A DNA stretch of 64,000 nt from Linnemannia hyalina (GCA_019671135.1 JAHRHY010000001.1:2232001-2296000), one strand, 5' to 3'; numbered from the stretch's first letter, positions 11,241 through 24,776 are shown. A program made the numbers and translations. The notes: generated by a model from the letters alone, not told the origin.

Positions 11241-13572
11241 TTCTGCTTGTTTTTTGTAAAGTTAGCGGAAGGGTAAGAAAGGGAGGGGGCAGGGAAGGAA
11301 TGAGAGTGGCTTGGGAGGAGTCAAAAGGAAGGAGAGGAGAGAAAGTAAAAGAAGGAACAGGGAGGACAATGCGGTGTCTTTTTAAGAGGAACAAAAGTTA
11401 AAAGGGTGAAAGAAGGAAAAAAGAAAAGGGGTAAAGTAAAACAGCGAATGACGGGAAGGCGATGGTTCGGAGGGTGTGATTTGAGCGCAAGCAGAGTCCA
11501 TGATGCCTTCTCCAGCAATGGACGATAGCAAAAAAGAATAAAGAATAAAGAATAAAGAATAAAGAAATAAAATAAAAAAAAACTCCGAGTCATGTAAAGA
11601 ATGTACTGTACTTTGAAAGGAGCTACACAAGGTGGTTGATGTGGAAGATACTTTTACTTCTTTTTTCTTTCTGTCATGTTCGCATGTCCACTTTCTTCAT
11701 CTCACTGCCCGAAACAAGAGATGGTGCTCGATGCTTTATGTGTCTGTTCTCTGCCCTGCATGCATATCAGAAAGTTCAATTGCCGAATGAATACCATTGC
11801 CTCCTTCCATTGATTCCCTCACCCATGCAAAATGCCAAAGTGAGCAAGACGATATGCTAATCCCCCTACTCGTTGTTTATTTTCAACTCCCTATTCGTTT
11901 CTGTGCTCCTTTTCTCTCCTTTGCTTGCCCAATGCCGTGTGCCCGTCGGACTCTTTGATGGAGAAAGGAAGTGGGAGAAGAGGAGGAATGGTACTTATGT
12001 GTCCCGTAGCATTAACTCACAAAAGTACATTTTATCCCACAAACCCATCTTGCATATTTTTTTCTTTTACTTCAATGCGAGAAAGCGCTGTCCATCTGAC
12101 TTTCGCGTCCCCTGCTTCTCCAGTTCGGCTAGCTCGCTTTATTGTCGTGGTGCAGTAATGTGTTCACCATCCTCGTATCATATCAATTGAACACTCCGGG
12201 TATTATTTTGTTAGTTGGTGTTGATGTCCTGAAATGTGGTTTGCTATCCCTCAAAATTGCCATGCTTCTTCTTACTTACTCCTCGGGTGTTTATTTCTAA
12301 TTTGTTAGGGCTTATTTTCTCTTCTTGATTGGCTGTACGTGTACGAACAGAAAGAAAAAAACAGTGAAGGATAATGTATTTTCTGTTCGCTGACCATTGG
12401 GCCAACCCTTGAGTCAAAAGTCGTAAAGAAATCAATTGAGGGAATAAACATGGCACAGTTGTCGACCGACATCCATCCCTCCAATGATACATGGAAAAGG
12501 GGGAGATGATAAGAAGGAAGGAGTAAAGTGAGTGGATGGGTGGTCATTTTATTGTTTTCTCACGAGCCCTTCGTCCTTGCCACAAGTGTGGTCGCGATTC
12601 TGACGAAGAGAAAATGAAGGGAAGGCAACAAAAGATCGGCAGTGGTCTGGACCCTTGCCACTCTTTTACTCTCACGCTTTTTTTTTCTTTGATGCTTTAC
12701 TACATACAATACACACAAGACAACAAGAAGAGGAAAGGGAAAGAGGAACAATACCAAAGGAATCGTAAACAGGGCAGAGGAGGTGGAGTCTGCTTACATT
12801 CAGTACAGTACTGTAGACGGAAAGATTGAATAAACGCGGCGCTTCTCAATCGAATACCACCGAACCCTTTTCCCATTTTTTTTTATAGTTTGCTGAGTCA
12901 ATGTAAGAAAATGCTTGCAGACAGGGACGGACGAAAATACCGAACTGTAGTATCGCAAAAAAAGCAAAATACAAAACACAAACGCAAAACAGGAGAGCAC
13001 GGCCCTGCGAGCCAAAAGGAAAACCTGTATGAGGGTCCCATGCCCTCCTCTTTGCTTAGTAGAGGAATGAAGATGGGTTGGTTGTCGGAGGGTAAAAAAA
13101 TGCATCATAATCGTGTCAAGCTAATAATCCAAAAACACTACTGCCCTCCTTGCAACGCAGCACAACAGTCAGTAAAATCAACTAACGGCGATAGCCTAAA
13201 AAAAACAAGTTGCGATTCACAAAGTGAGTGAGCGGGAGGAATTCTTGCGAGGGAAGGAGGGAGGACATGCACCTCCTTCTTAGATCCAAACTTTGTTTGT
13301 CACCCACCTTGTCTTTGTTTGTTTGGGAAGGAAGGGACCATGGCGGAAAAAAAAACAATAGATGATCTTAGCCTAAGCAATTGAACCCTCCTTCTCTCTC
13401 CATTTCTCTTTTTAGCTACTCTCCACCCTTTTTTTGACTCGAGAATACCACAACACACAAGAAATAGGAACTATTGAAGCGCGCCCGCGCAAAAACAAAC
13501 GGAAGAAAAAGATGTCATAGCACCAATCGCAAAAAAACGAAAGCTGGACAATAAACCACATGTCGATAACTC

Positions 13573-13605
<33 letters not shown>

Positions 13606-14036
13606 CACACACAAGTGGGTTTAGCATTTTGTTACCCTCGTGTATGCAAGAAAGGGTGTATGCGAGTAGAGGAAGGAGAGAGGGACGAGCAAGAGCTTGT
13701 GCATTGCTTATGTGTTTGGCAAGACAGGTTCAATGCTGTGTCTAACACGTTCCTCTGCCTTTGTCACCAAAAGTATGCTTTACTATGCACACATGCGCCC
13801 GATTTGAGCAGATACGCTTACGCGATGGATTTTGAGTATGTACAATGGTTGTTGCTTTATTTGCATGTGTTTCTACATTTTCTATTCGCGTGAGTTGGGA
13901 GGAGGAGGAGGAGGAGGAGGAGGAGGAGGAGTACGGAAAAACGATCGCGTATGAACGCCTGGAATGAGAGTATGTAATGAAGAACGAGGAAGAGTGATGA
14001 TGAGCTCAGTCAGCTCGGCTATCGATTCACCGTCTA
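11241..14036. other. Spacer between the tandem EF-hand genes
   Basis: No gene was recognised; the ORFs are short and low-complexity. It contains an AATAAAG-type tandem repeat (about 11538-11570), a (GA)n run followed by CACACA (about 13579-13610) and a GGA trinucleotide run (about 13900-13930). Confidence 0.55.
13900..13931. repeat. (GGA)n trinucleotide repeat
   Basis: About ten GGA units about 100 nt beyond the 3' end of tandem copy B. Confidence 0.85.
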
Positions 14037-15739
14037 CTACGCATCGATGCGGATCTTACCCTCATCGATGAAGGATTGAATCGCAAACTTCCATACTGTG
14101 TCCATTGACTTGTGGAACTCTTGGAAATCGATCGCGCCTGATTGATCCTTATCGTGCGACTATTGTCGTTGGAGAGGGAAAAAAAAAGATCGTCAGCACA
14201 CAATTTTTTTTATCCACGCGTCCATAACATTGTCTCCTGCCTCTCCTTACAATAATCAATGTTTTTCATACCTTCAAGTATCCAACAGCCTCATTGCGAG
14301 GCAATCCCCAAGAATACAACAAAGTCTCCAATTCTGCCAGATCCAACTTTCCAGATCCATCAGCATCCAACGCATCAAACACCAGTTTCGCCTGCCCTCT
14401 GGGGGTACTCGGCAACTTTGGCACAGTAAGCGACGACGAATGAATCCAACTCTTTGTAAACCACGCGCAGAATTCATCAGCCGTCGTGATCTTCCCACCC
14501 TGGAACAGACCGTCCAACAATACCTGGCCCTCACCATCATTAGGCGAGATCCCGCAGGCGATCAGGAAATCCTTAAACTCTGTAACACTGAGTTCGTTAT
14601 CCCTGTCGACGTCAATGGCTCGGAAGACGGCGTGGGCCTTCTCGCGCGGGGTGGTGTTGCGGGCGTTGGCGGTAATGACGGTAGCACAGATACGAGAGTA
14701 GTGGTCCTTGGGGTCCTGAGCAGAGAGGGACTCGACAGTGTTGGAAATCTCGGCAGCAGTGATAAGGGCCTCAAGGACGACCTTCTTCTCGGGGTCGGTA
14801 GCCAGTTCTCGAGGGTTTTCAGTTGTCCAGGCAGTCCAGAATTCTGGGGTCGTGTAGGATCGGATGAGACCGTCGCATGTCAGCACAAATACCACCAGGA
14901 TGATGTTGCCCTGAAGACCGAGGACTGAGGGAACCAAGAGTGTGCCGCTTGTCAACATGGCTGCCGAAAAGCGATGACTTTCAAACAACTTGAACCGGTA
15001 ATAGAGCGCAAAGAAGACACGGGACCAGGCGTAGATGTGAACGGTGAGATAGGTCGAGAGGAGGTAGTAGAAGGAAGTGGGGTTGAAAACCAGGTTGATG
15101 GCGAAATATCCGTGCAGGGCTGTGACCAGACTGAGGGAGGGGACCAGGAAGGCTTTGATGCCGAGGACAGTGGGGATCTGGTAGAAAGTTGTGGGGACGT
15201 GAGCGATGGCTCCGAATGCTGCAGCCGCGTAGGCGTAATTTGTAGGATCGTTTGCATAATATGCGCACACACAGGCAATGACTATTGCGAGACATGAACA
15301 AATGGGAGAGGGTCAACACAAAGCAAGAAACAAAAACAAGCGCTCTCCTCGTTGATTCAGTACGGTGCGAATGGGTCCATACTCTCGAGACAGCCACTCA
15401 AGATGTGAAGCCGAAGGGCTCTCCGACGAGCGGTCTTGACATAGAACTATTAGCGTTGTTGATCAATTGATCGATTTATCAGAGACAAACAATGTTGTTG
15501 TGTTGATTAGCCTCATTGACACAGAACATTCTTCCTGCTGTGCACTAAAATTAAAACAAGCAATCACTGCATACCTTGGGATGGAAGGGTGTAGAAAAGT
15601 GGTAGGCAAGGACACCAACGTCAAAGAAGAGGGAGATGTATCCGATGTACATCCGGAAGTTCACGTCGGGTTGTTCCCAGTTGACATGCTTGTAGTGAGG
15701 CAGAGGGTCTGTCGGTATCAACGTTCTATTCGTGTTCAT
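14037..15739 (-). CDS. EF-hand multi-pass membrane protein, tandem copy B
   Basis: Same structure as copy A: exons 15739-15575, 15446-15383, 15281-14272 and 14159-14037; 453 aa. Exons 2, 3 and 4 are identical in length to those of copy A (64, 1010 and 123 nt). The start at 15739 (MNTNRTLIP) matches the start of copy A; an upstream in-frame ATG at 15787 would add 16 unmatched residues. EF-hand loops are DVDRDNELSVTE, DADGSGKLDLAE and DKDQSGAIDFQE, all with intact acidic positions. Divergence is concentrated at the extreme N-terminus, around EF hand 1-2 and in introns. Promoters differ, so the pair may be expressed differently. Confidence 0.85.
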
Positions 15740-18733
15740 GTTGGAGGGTTGGATAGTTGGATATAGGACGGAGGTGGAGTGTTGCAATGTTTGGAGGAAA
15801 GAAAAAAATGTAAAAAATGAGGAGAGACCTTTTTAACTGCAACAAAAAGGGAAGGGTGTTGTGAAGAGATAGGGAGCATGAATATGAAAAAGGGGCCAGT
15901 CAAGAGGGCTATTCCAGATTGCAAGGCCATTTGCCAGTAGAAGCGGAAAAGGAAAAACGTTAGGAAGTACAGTAGAAAGGGCATTGGTGGATGATGTTAG
16001 TAAGAATGTCAAAGGGTTCAATTTGTATGCATATCTGGAGTCCAATTAACCACTCAAGATACACCCCCCTCACTCTTTTCTTTTTATCTATACAACAGCA
16101 ATAATAAGATACGCGTACTCGCGTCTTGTCCAAGGAAGTAGAACTGGAAGGGAAGTGATGTTTTCATCCCATCTACTGCATTTTTTTGTTTACAAAGCTT
16201 CCCTACCCATACTACTTTTCACTTATGCGCCATGAAGTCCTTTTCTTCCCTTACTCTTCTGTTGACAGTATCTTTTTTGACCCCTTATCGTTTTCGTCCC
16301 CACTTCTTCTAAAGGGTATCATAACTTCATGCAGCCTCCTTGGATCATCATATTGCTTCCTTGCATACTCTCAAGCACAGCATCTACAATAGAGCCAAGG
16401 ATGAATGTTTTCCCTACTGCAACAAAATAGAAAGATTGTTGCATTCATACGAAGAGAGACGCTAGATGGATCGATAGTGTGGCTAGTATTTGAACGCAAA
16501 AGAATGAGGATTAGAGGCCGGTAAACACAGTGGCTACTTACTTGAGGACTATCATTAGGAAACAAATGAGGAAATGGCTTGAGGTTGTCTGGAGATCGCA
16601 TTGTTAACGAACACGGTTCGACATGCCGAATTCTCTTTTCTTGGTCCACAATGTTAAAAAGAACTTGCGAGTGAGGATCATGTCCTACTTTCTTGGGAGT
16701 TGAAAGGGAATACGGGTACGTCAATAAGCGGTGGAATCAAGGGTCTTTTGCGAACAACCAAGAACAGATGGATGGATCCATAACAGGGTTGAAGGAAAAC
16801 GTTGAGACGAAAGAGCTTGATTTAATGCTTTTCTATCTTTCCGTCTTCTTAATGCTGTCGAGAACGTCAGGGTAATGTCATCTAATGGGATGGATGTGGT
16901 ATGGATGAGGGAGGGGAGTAGTATTAACGAGGTAGTGATGCTGGCCCTTGTTTTCCCTTTTTTCCTCGCATGGGTCAATCATAGAAAGAAAAAAGAGGTA
17001 ACCGTGCTCTTACTACACCAACGGGCAATATGCTGAGAAAGTACGCGCCTTGGTTTCATTTCTCTTGAACGTCCAGCCAGTAAGCCAGTAAGCTCGGGGG
17101 AAAAAGTCTGCAGAATAGGAGGTGGTACGTAGGCGCTAAAAAAGTCTTGGGACCCGCAACCTCTAGAAAGAGTGATCCAATTAGGAATAAGGACGGTTTG
17201 CTTAAATGTTCAAAGGGGGGGGGGGGGGAGCCAGTCGCGCTTTGTGAGAAAAGGTAAGAGTTAGATGCGGGGAAAAGTATCGCAGACCGCAGACATCCGT
17301 ACGTATTTTTCCGCTTATTGGTCTGGGCTCGTCTTGTTGCTCATGCTCTCATCGACAGTGGGTTACCGTAAGCGGGGCCTCTTAGCGCAGGAATACGTTG
17401 TCTTTAGGTGTTTGATGTGGTTGCTGGGTTCAATTGGGACCATGATCGAGAAGTAAACTTTCCTTGTCGCATTCAACATGCCACAACACAAAAATAACAA
17501 AGCAACAGCGGGATCAGAATGACAGCTTGTGCACATGCATAAAATGGGAGGGAAAATACAAACAAAAAAGCGAAAGTGCAGCACGGCCATAAGAGCAGTT
17601 CGCGGGTGAGGAGTGTTGCATGTCGGGGATTAGAAAAATCCATAACATACTCATTTTTCAAAAATACCGAAGAGTAAGGCGAAAAGACCATCTGCGAAGA
17701 AAGTCAGCGAGGGGTGAAGGGACTACGGACCTCTGCGAAAACAAAGCAAACATAATCGTACCTCCATTCTCCCTTCCCTCCCTGCCGTTCCTTATGAGAG
17801 AGGAGGAGCAGAGGCAATTATCGCTTGAGATTCCTCGTGTGTCCGCCTTGTATTGAGCGCGCACCGATAGCAAAATAACAAAGGCGACTCCTTGTCGTTA
17901 TTGGGACAGAGAAGGATAAGCGAGGATCGTGGATGATATGGTTAAGAGAAGATGGAGAAAAGTGTTGTCGAGCTGACTAAAAGTCGCGACATCACCATGA
18001 GTATGAGCTTGTAGAATTGGAGCCCACACATGTCGACGCTACTCCTCTTTCCTTTACCCTTATCTTTTCAGCCTTTCTTGACCCTTGACGACCCTATTGC
18101 TTAGGAAAGAAAAGCCGAGAGTGGTGGAAATGGTGTGTGTATTAGATTATTCCGAGTACAGTAGTATCTGTTTTCCACACTCCTTGCGAATGTCCGAATA
18201 TTTTTGCATGCATGAATCTCCGAGGTGCCTCCCTTCTCTCTGTGGGGATGTGGTGCGATTAGAAAGGGCAGACGAGCACAGAAACGATTGAATACGAAGA
18301 AGAAAAAGAAAAACAATGGAAAGTGGTCTCCATCTCCCCCTTTTTTTACCCCTTTGTTGTGCAAGAAGAAGAAAGAAAAGCGAAAGAAGAAAATAAAGAA
18401 ACGGTTAGAAAGTGAATAGAGCTAGTTCATTTCAATTCAATGCTAATCCTTTACTGAATGAATTTCCTTCCTTATACCCATGGGTCGTTCCATGCACTTC
18501 ACAGACGATTTCTTTTTACTTTACTTCTTTCCTCCTTCTTTAGTTGATATTTTCTTCGCCTTTCTTCTTGTCTGCCCAATTATCATCTCATTACACACGA
18601 GCACTCTCATTCATCCTCCCTTCCTTCCCACTCACTTATTTTCCTTTTCTCTTTCTTATTTCACTCCTCCTCTTTTTTCTACTTCTTTTCTTCTCACACA
18701 CCCATCAACCAACAGCAACACCCCAAGACAGAA
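15740..18733. other. Long intergenic region, no gene recognised
   Basis: Only short ORFs without recognisable domains. A 14-G run lies at 17215-17228. The last 250 nt (about 18480-18733) is C/T-rich with the look of a promoter and leader for the carotenoid oxygenase gene. Confidence 0.55.
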
Positions 18734-20850
18734 ATGACAAAGACAACAGACGCACCAGTGAACAATGGCCCATGGCCCTACGCCGCCGGTTACGACAACT
18801 GCCCCGAGGTCCTCGACCCAATCTCCCTTTCCGTCAAGGGTACCATCCCCCCATGGCTCGAAGGTGCCCTCTACCGCTCTGGACCTGGGTATTTTTTTTT
18901 TTTTTTTTCGTTTCCCTATGTCTGGCTTTGTAGCATTGATGTAAGAGTCCGGATTTTTTTGTCTTTTTACTCACTCATGGCATTTTACTCTTCTTTCGTA
19001 ACAACAACAACAACACGAAATAACAGCACGTATGATTTGAAGACGGAATCTGGAAAGGATGTGCATATCCAGCATTGGTTCGACGGACTCGCCCAGGGTA
19101 AGATATCTCACGCTGCTTTGGTCTGCTCTGCTATTTTATTTACTTCACAGATTAGTAACCCCCTACTCTGTCTTACCTCGGACTATAACAAAAAACAAAA
19201 CCTTCAATAGTACACAGATATGAGATCCAAAAGGGCGGCCAAGTCTCCTACAGATCCCGCAACACCTCGAACGACCTCCGCGCAGAATACATCAAGGAAG
19301 AGAAAGTAACAGGCGTCACCTTCTGCCAACGCGACCCTTGCAAGACCATCTTCAACAAGTTCTTCACTACCTTCAAGACCGCTGCCCTCGGAGGAGGACA
19401 CGTCCTGGGAGGAACCAACACCAACGTCGCAGTCATCCCTACACCCAACTTCCCTGGTCTGATGGACAAGAAGGATGGGTCCAAGAAGTCGGGCAAAACC
19501 AACATTCGTAACTTGATCATGACGACGGACGGTAATGCGATCCAAGAATTGGACCCCGTTACTTTGGAACCCAAAGGATTGTTCTCGTATGGCGCAATCG
19601 ATGACTCACTGTTGGCCAGTAACCTGGCCCCCGCCCACCCTTGTGTCGACCCCGAGACCGGCGACTATTTCACAGTCCTCCTTACCTTTGGCCCCACCGC
19701 AGTCTACAAGGTCGTCCGCATCCGTGAATCGGTCAAGGGACCCGCCCGCGAACCCGACCTGGATGTCCTGGCCGAGATCCAATCCCCTCGCCCCACCTAC
19801 ATGCACAGTTTCTGTCTGACCAAGCGATATGTGGTCGTCAATCATTGGCAATGCGATTTCGCTGCCTGGGGAGTCAGTGTGTTGTGGACCGGTAATGCTT
19901 GGGAGTCGTTCAAGAAGCATGACCCGACTGTCAAGTCGCAGTTCTATGTTGTTGACCGTTACCATGGACGACATGTTGCGACGTTCGAGTGTGACCCTTA
20001 TTATGCCTTCCATTCTGTTAATGCTTGGGACGAGGGCGATGATATCGTCCTCGACCTTGCTTCCTACAAGGTAAACCTTCTTTCTCTTTGCAGAAAATAT
20101 GTCCGAACTCACATTTTTCCACGCCCATTGCAAAAGATTTGAGGATTGGCGAGCGTGAACTATCACTAACCTAATGCTCACTTCCTTCCCTTATGTAATC
20201 CTCTCTCTCCCACAACACCATAACCTAATCCCACATACACAACAATCAAAAAACAGGACCACACGGTGATTGGCGACTACTACATTGACAACCTCCGCAA
20301 CGAAACCTCAGGTATCCCCCCTCAACAGGCAGTCCTTCGACGCTACCGCCTCTCCGCCATCACCAAACAAGCCTCCATTTCCAACCTCAACCGCAAACAA
20401 CCTCCCACCCCCGTACCCGCAACAATCGACTTCCAACTCGACGAATCCATCAACTTTGAACTGCCTTCCATCAACCCCTCCCGCTACCTCCAACCTTACC
20501 GCTACGCCTTTGGTGTCAACCGCTCGGGACTCAACAAGACCTTGATTTACGACAGAATTATCAAGGTAGATCTGACGAAGGTCAAAGAGGGGGATATGGC
20601 GGGTAGTGCGACGTTCTGGGTGCAGGATCAGTGTACTCCTTCGGAGCCCGTGTTTGTGCCAACTCCGAATGGGACGGATGAGGATGATGGAGTGTTGTTG
20701 TCGATTGTTTTGGACGGGCGGAGGAGGACCGGGTTCTTGTTGGTGTTGGATGCAAAGACGTTGACCGAGATTGCGAGGGCTGATATGCCTGAGGGAAAGG
20801 TTGCGCCTCATAACTTCCATGGCATGTACATCCCCAACCGCGTCAACTGA
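18734..20850 (+). CDS. Carotenoid cleavage oxygenase (RPE65/CCD family)
   Basis: Four exons: 18734-18888, 19027-19097, 19211-20070, 20257-20850; 559 aa. The splice junctions rebuild family motifs: SGPG|TYDL, and HWFDGLAQ|VHRYEI. The four iron-ligand histidines of the seven-bladed propeller family can be matched: AHPCVDPETGD (about residue 218), YMHSFCLTKRYVVV (about 274), FHSVNAWDEGDD (about 343) and NFHGMYIP at the end (about 550). These enzymes use Fe(II) and O2 to split a carotenoid double bond into apocarotenals. In Mucoromycota relatives such enzymes start trisporoid (mating pheromone) synthesis from beta-carotene (established knowledge); that role here is inference. It converges with the ENP2 homologue. 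Confidence 0.92.
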
Positions 20851-20938
20851 ATGTAACATGGATTCCTTACGTCCATGCGGCGGAAGACACCTCCAATAAC
20901 AAGCAATAACTCCCTTTCTACCCTCACTCACAAAAAGC

Positions 20939-20944
20939 AATAAA
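20939..20944 (+). terminator. Polyadenylation signal of the carotenoid oxygenase gene
   Basis: AATAAA 89 nt after the stop, within the 258-nt convergent interval shared with the ENP2 homologue. Confidence 0.4.
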
Positions 20945-21108
20945 CAAAAATGTATGTATCAAACAAAAATAGATTGAATTGAAATAATGAACGTAGGAAA
21001 GGGGGTTTCTAATAGTGACAATGCGAGAATGAAAAAATGAAAGGATGCTATGAAGGAAAAAAATGGTGGCAGCTAGCAACAAGATTGAAAAAGAAATGGT
21101 ATGCAGAA

Positions 21109-23656
21109 TTAAAGGTTGCGGATGGTGTTGCGTCCAGCAGAACGTCTCTCTCTCCGTTCTGGTCCACCACTGCCACTGCCACCAGTCCTTGATGATGATG
21201 ATGAACCACCACGAGAGCCACCACGAGAACCACCACGAGAACCACCACGAGCACCACCACGGCCTCCACGGCCTCCACGTCCGCCACCACCGACATTGAA
21301 CGTCATCTCCATGCCTCCCGAAGACGAGCGCGAAATAGTGTTGGCAGAGTTCCGGTCCTTGGACACACGGTCTGCAAAAGATCTTTGAGCCTGTGACTTG
21401 AGTACTGGGGCTGAGCTGTTGCTTTGTTGTTGCTAATCGTAAAAATTCCAGGATAGAGGAAGGATTGTTAATAAACAACGCGCCAAATTATCTGATTACA
21501 CCCAAGAAATCACCAGTCAATGACCTCCACGCGTAGCAAGCACAAGAAAAAGTACCTTGAGGGCTTCCATCTTGGGAATACGCTTGCGATCCTTGATACC
21601 AGAACGAATAGATGTGATCTGGTCCGACTTTTTGTTGTTGCTTCCAGACTTGTAGGTGCTGACACGGATAAGATCCTCGTCCGAATCGACATCGCTTCCA
21701 TCGCTGTTGCTCGCCTCGCTGGCCTCCTCGATCTCGTCGTCGCCCACAATACGGTAGCTGGGCTTCTTGGTCGACTGCACTGGGTTGAGCAACTTGAACT
21801 CGTTCGTGCCCTCGTCGACCTGGAAGTCGGGGTTGGTGAACAGATCTGCGAAACGGTTGTCCTTGAGTGCTCCACCCTCGGGAACGGGTGCATCCGATCC
21901 TCCTGCCTTGCGACGGGCCTTTGCCTCGTCCAACATCATCTTTGTCGCCAGCAGCTTGTTGACCTTGGGCAACTTCATAGTCGCACGAATACGAGAGCCA
22001 GACTCCTTGGCCAGTTTCTCCTTCGCCTCCCGCTCGCGGTAGTCGGTGTAGGCAAAGGGGTTGGCAATCGCCTTGGCCTTTTCGTACAGACGCAAGTCAA
22101 TGAAGAATCCGTGCATGTATGGCTTGAGAACAGCGCTTCCAACCAAATGATCCAACGCCAGCCTATTTGTCACAATGGGAAATGTATGGTTGTCAGTACG
22201 TAGGACCTAAGCTCAAAGTACAGTATTGATAAAGTTCAGAAGCCATATGGCAGAGTACGTACGAGGAAAGCTCCTTGCGGGTGACAAACTTGTAGTCGTC
22301 GTAAATGTTCTGGACAGGGTTCTCCTCCAGCTCCTCGGTAAGGTTGTCGAGGAACGAAGACCACTTGGGGGCTGGTCCCAAGGAAGGGATATAGTAACTC
22401 TGCATCTGGATACCCTCGTTGGCGACAAACATGAGTCCCGAGTTGTCGACCACACAGACATCGTTAATATCGTTAGTAGGCTCGATCGAGGTAAAGTTCT
22501 TGCCGTTCTCCCGATCCCAGATCTTGATAATCTTGCAATCTGCTGAGACAACCTTGCTACGTCCATCCTCGCCCTGGGTACCCTCGTGGAAGGTCAAGCT
22601 CTTGATAGGGAATCCATACTGGTGATCCTTGACATAGATGGGGACGTTGCTTCGGAGATCGTACATGAGAACATGTCCGGTCGAGGTTCCGACAGCCATG
22701 CTCAAACCATCCTCCCTGAACTTCAGTGCCGAAATGCTCAACGAGTTGGAAAGGACCGACTCGGGCAAAGAAGGTGCCAAGATACCAACCCTGCCGCGGA
22801 CACGCAGATCCCAAAACTCAACTGTTCCTGCATCTGTTCCGCATCCATAGAGAAGATGAGCTGGATTGATCTCTCCGCAGTTGACTCCGTTGCCTCCAGT
22901 AGGGTCGACATCTGTGACGAGCGAGTTCAAGAACCGTCCTTGCTCCAGGTTGATTCTGTAAATCTCGTTAGAGGATCCTGTGACGAGGAGATCGCACGAG
23001 GGGTAGTGGTAGGTGAGCGAGCGGCCGAATTTTGGGATCCTGGTTTTGAAGTGCATGCCGCCCTGTGCCTGGAACTCGATGCTGCGGTCCGATTGCAAAT
23101 GCACTGTCTTTGTCCAGTCGTCCGAGAGGATCTGAAAGTCCACGTTCTCTGCGTCTGTGTGGCGGTCAAACTTCATCGACATTTCCGAGTACTCGTACAC
23201 CCTCATCTGAGGCTTGTACACACCTATTTGTTGATGATTTAGTATTGTTGCTCAGGAGCTGAAGAAAAGTACGTTGAGACACGACGACTGGCACTAGGAA
23301 AAGAGGCACCATTGTGTTCTTACCGGTTGCCATGACATATTTTCCATCGCGAGTTGTTCTGATCTTGAGGGATGCTTCTGGGAACTCAAAGTCCTGGATC
23401 AGCTCAATACGATGTCTCCACTCTATCCTCAAGGAAGGTATTTAGATAAGAGTATCCGTATGTTAGTCTCGCTTTCACGAATACTCCTTCAACATGTGTT
23501 TCCCGAAAGAGTGATCCTGCAGGAGGTAGTACCGAGGTCGTTCTTCAGGGCTTTCTTGTTGCGCCTGGCGAGCCAGTCGGGTATGGAGCGCGAGCCCTTT
23601 GAGCCCGAGACGGTGTAAATCTTGACATTGTTGGCGTTCTGAACCTGCAGCGACAT
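21109..23656 (-). CDS. ENP2: Nucleolar WD40 protein, NOL10/Enp2 homologue
   Basis: Five exons: 23656-23533, 23422-23324, 23223-22263, 22162-21556, 21432-21109; 704 aa, close to yeast Enp2 and human NOL10. The start MSLQVQNANNVKIYTVSG is short of any other ATG and follows the family. Family landmarks: RRIELIQDFEFP-like (HRIELIQDFEFPEASLKI), TRIPKFGRSLTYHYPSCDL, YRINLEQGRFLNSL, then after the propeller LDHLVGSAVLKPYMHGFF, NPFAYTDYRERE and LPKVNKLLATKM. Enp2 acts in the nucleolus in small-subunit processome assembly (18S rRNA maturation). The tail is an RGG/GGS-rich low-complexity stretch (DNA about 21180-21290), typical of RNA-binding nucleolar proteins. A single exon-3 ORF would miss both ends. 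Confidence 0.93.
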
Positions 23657-24776
23657 TGTTGAATGAGGATGACTTCAGTTCTTGTTGGTTGCAGTTGAGG
23701 CGGTTGAGGAATGAAGGAGGAAGGAGGTAAGAGGGTGGAAGGATGAGAGTGGGGGTTTGCAGCCTGGCTGGAGAAGGAGCACAATGAACAGCGACAATAA
23801 CAGCGAAGCTTCAAAAAAAAAAAAAAAAAAGACAACGAACAACAATGCGTGACTGTGCAATATATACACGTGACACTTTGCCCACCATTGGTTCAATGCC
23901 TGTTTTTTTCTCACTGGCAGCCTCGTTGTCGTTGTAAACCATCGGTGCACGCGGGGCTATTGTTTCTTTGTTATCATCATCACTTCAGGCTGGGCATTAT
24001 CGCCACCGTGGTGTTATTTTCATGAACTGCCCTCTCCAAATTGACTACCATGCCACTCAGTACACAAACACTCTCGTTATTATGCCTATTTGGTTGATTT
24101 TCACGATTTACATTGTCCTTTTTTAGCGTCCTTTTTTGTTCTGGTCCGAACCAATGGATCGCCTTCTTTTCTTCATACCCTCCTTTCTTTTTTTACTTTC
24201 TTACTTTCAAGCATAGTGCCAAGTCCCAAATGCATGCACTGAAGCGATCATTCTTGCCCTCCCTCCCACGTTGACTCGGGATCAAATCCAAGTCCTAGGC
24301 TTGAGGTCTCGAATGGAACAGACAGATAGAAAAAGGGAGCGTGTGCATTGTTTTCATGTACCACTTTCCATGGTCTTTTGGGGGAAGGGGTTGAGGAGCG
24401 AGGGAAGAGAAAGAGAGAGCGAGCGAGGAGAGGGTGAGAGAGGCACACAGACAGATGTGCATGAACGTGAGCGAACGAATTGGATCGCTCGTTCTCCCTT
24501 CTTCTCCCCGTTCGTTCTCCTTCGTCGTTTCTCTCTTTCGTCCCTGTCCTTTCCATTGCTTCTGCCATCCCTTTCCTCCTTTCCTCCTTTTCTTTTCCTT
24601 TTTCCTTTAAAGCTTGAAGCTTGTAAGCGTTCTTCCTACTTCCACTCTTCATTCACCCTCTCCTCCTTTCCTCTTCACACTCGTCTTGCCCCTCTCATTC
24701 CTCCTTACCCTCCCTCATTCAACTCCCTCCATTGTCGCCCTGCACCTCTCATTCCATCACAAGCTCACACCCACCC
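23657..24776. other. Shared intergenic region between divergent ENP2 homologue and PAS-protein gene
   Basis: 1.1 kb without a recognised gene. It includes an A run near 23814-23830 and C/T-rich leader sequence at about 24490-24770 just before the PAS-gene start. Confidence 0.55.
23867..23872. promoter_or_regulatory. Perfect CACGTG E-box upstream of the ENP2 homologue
   Basis: A palindromic CACGTG sits about 210 nt upstream of the ENP2-homologue start codon, next to a TATATA run, in the interval shared with the divergent PAS gene. It is the kind of site class B bHLH proteins bind; a causal link is inference. Confidence 0.35.

Noticed and set aside
14230..14928. 232-residue plus-strand ORF
   Set aside because: It lies antisense to exon 3 of EF-hand copy B, whose protein is supported by a paralogue with matching exon phases. 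The antisense frame has no domain.
21109..21388. Pro/Arg-rich plus-strand ORF over the RGG region
   Set aside because: It is the complement of the RGG/GGS tail of the ENP2 homologue.
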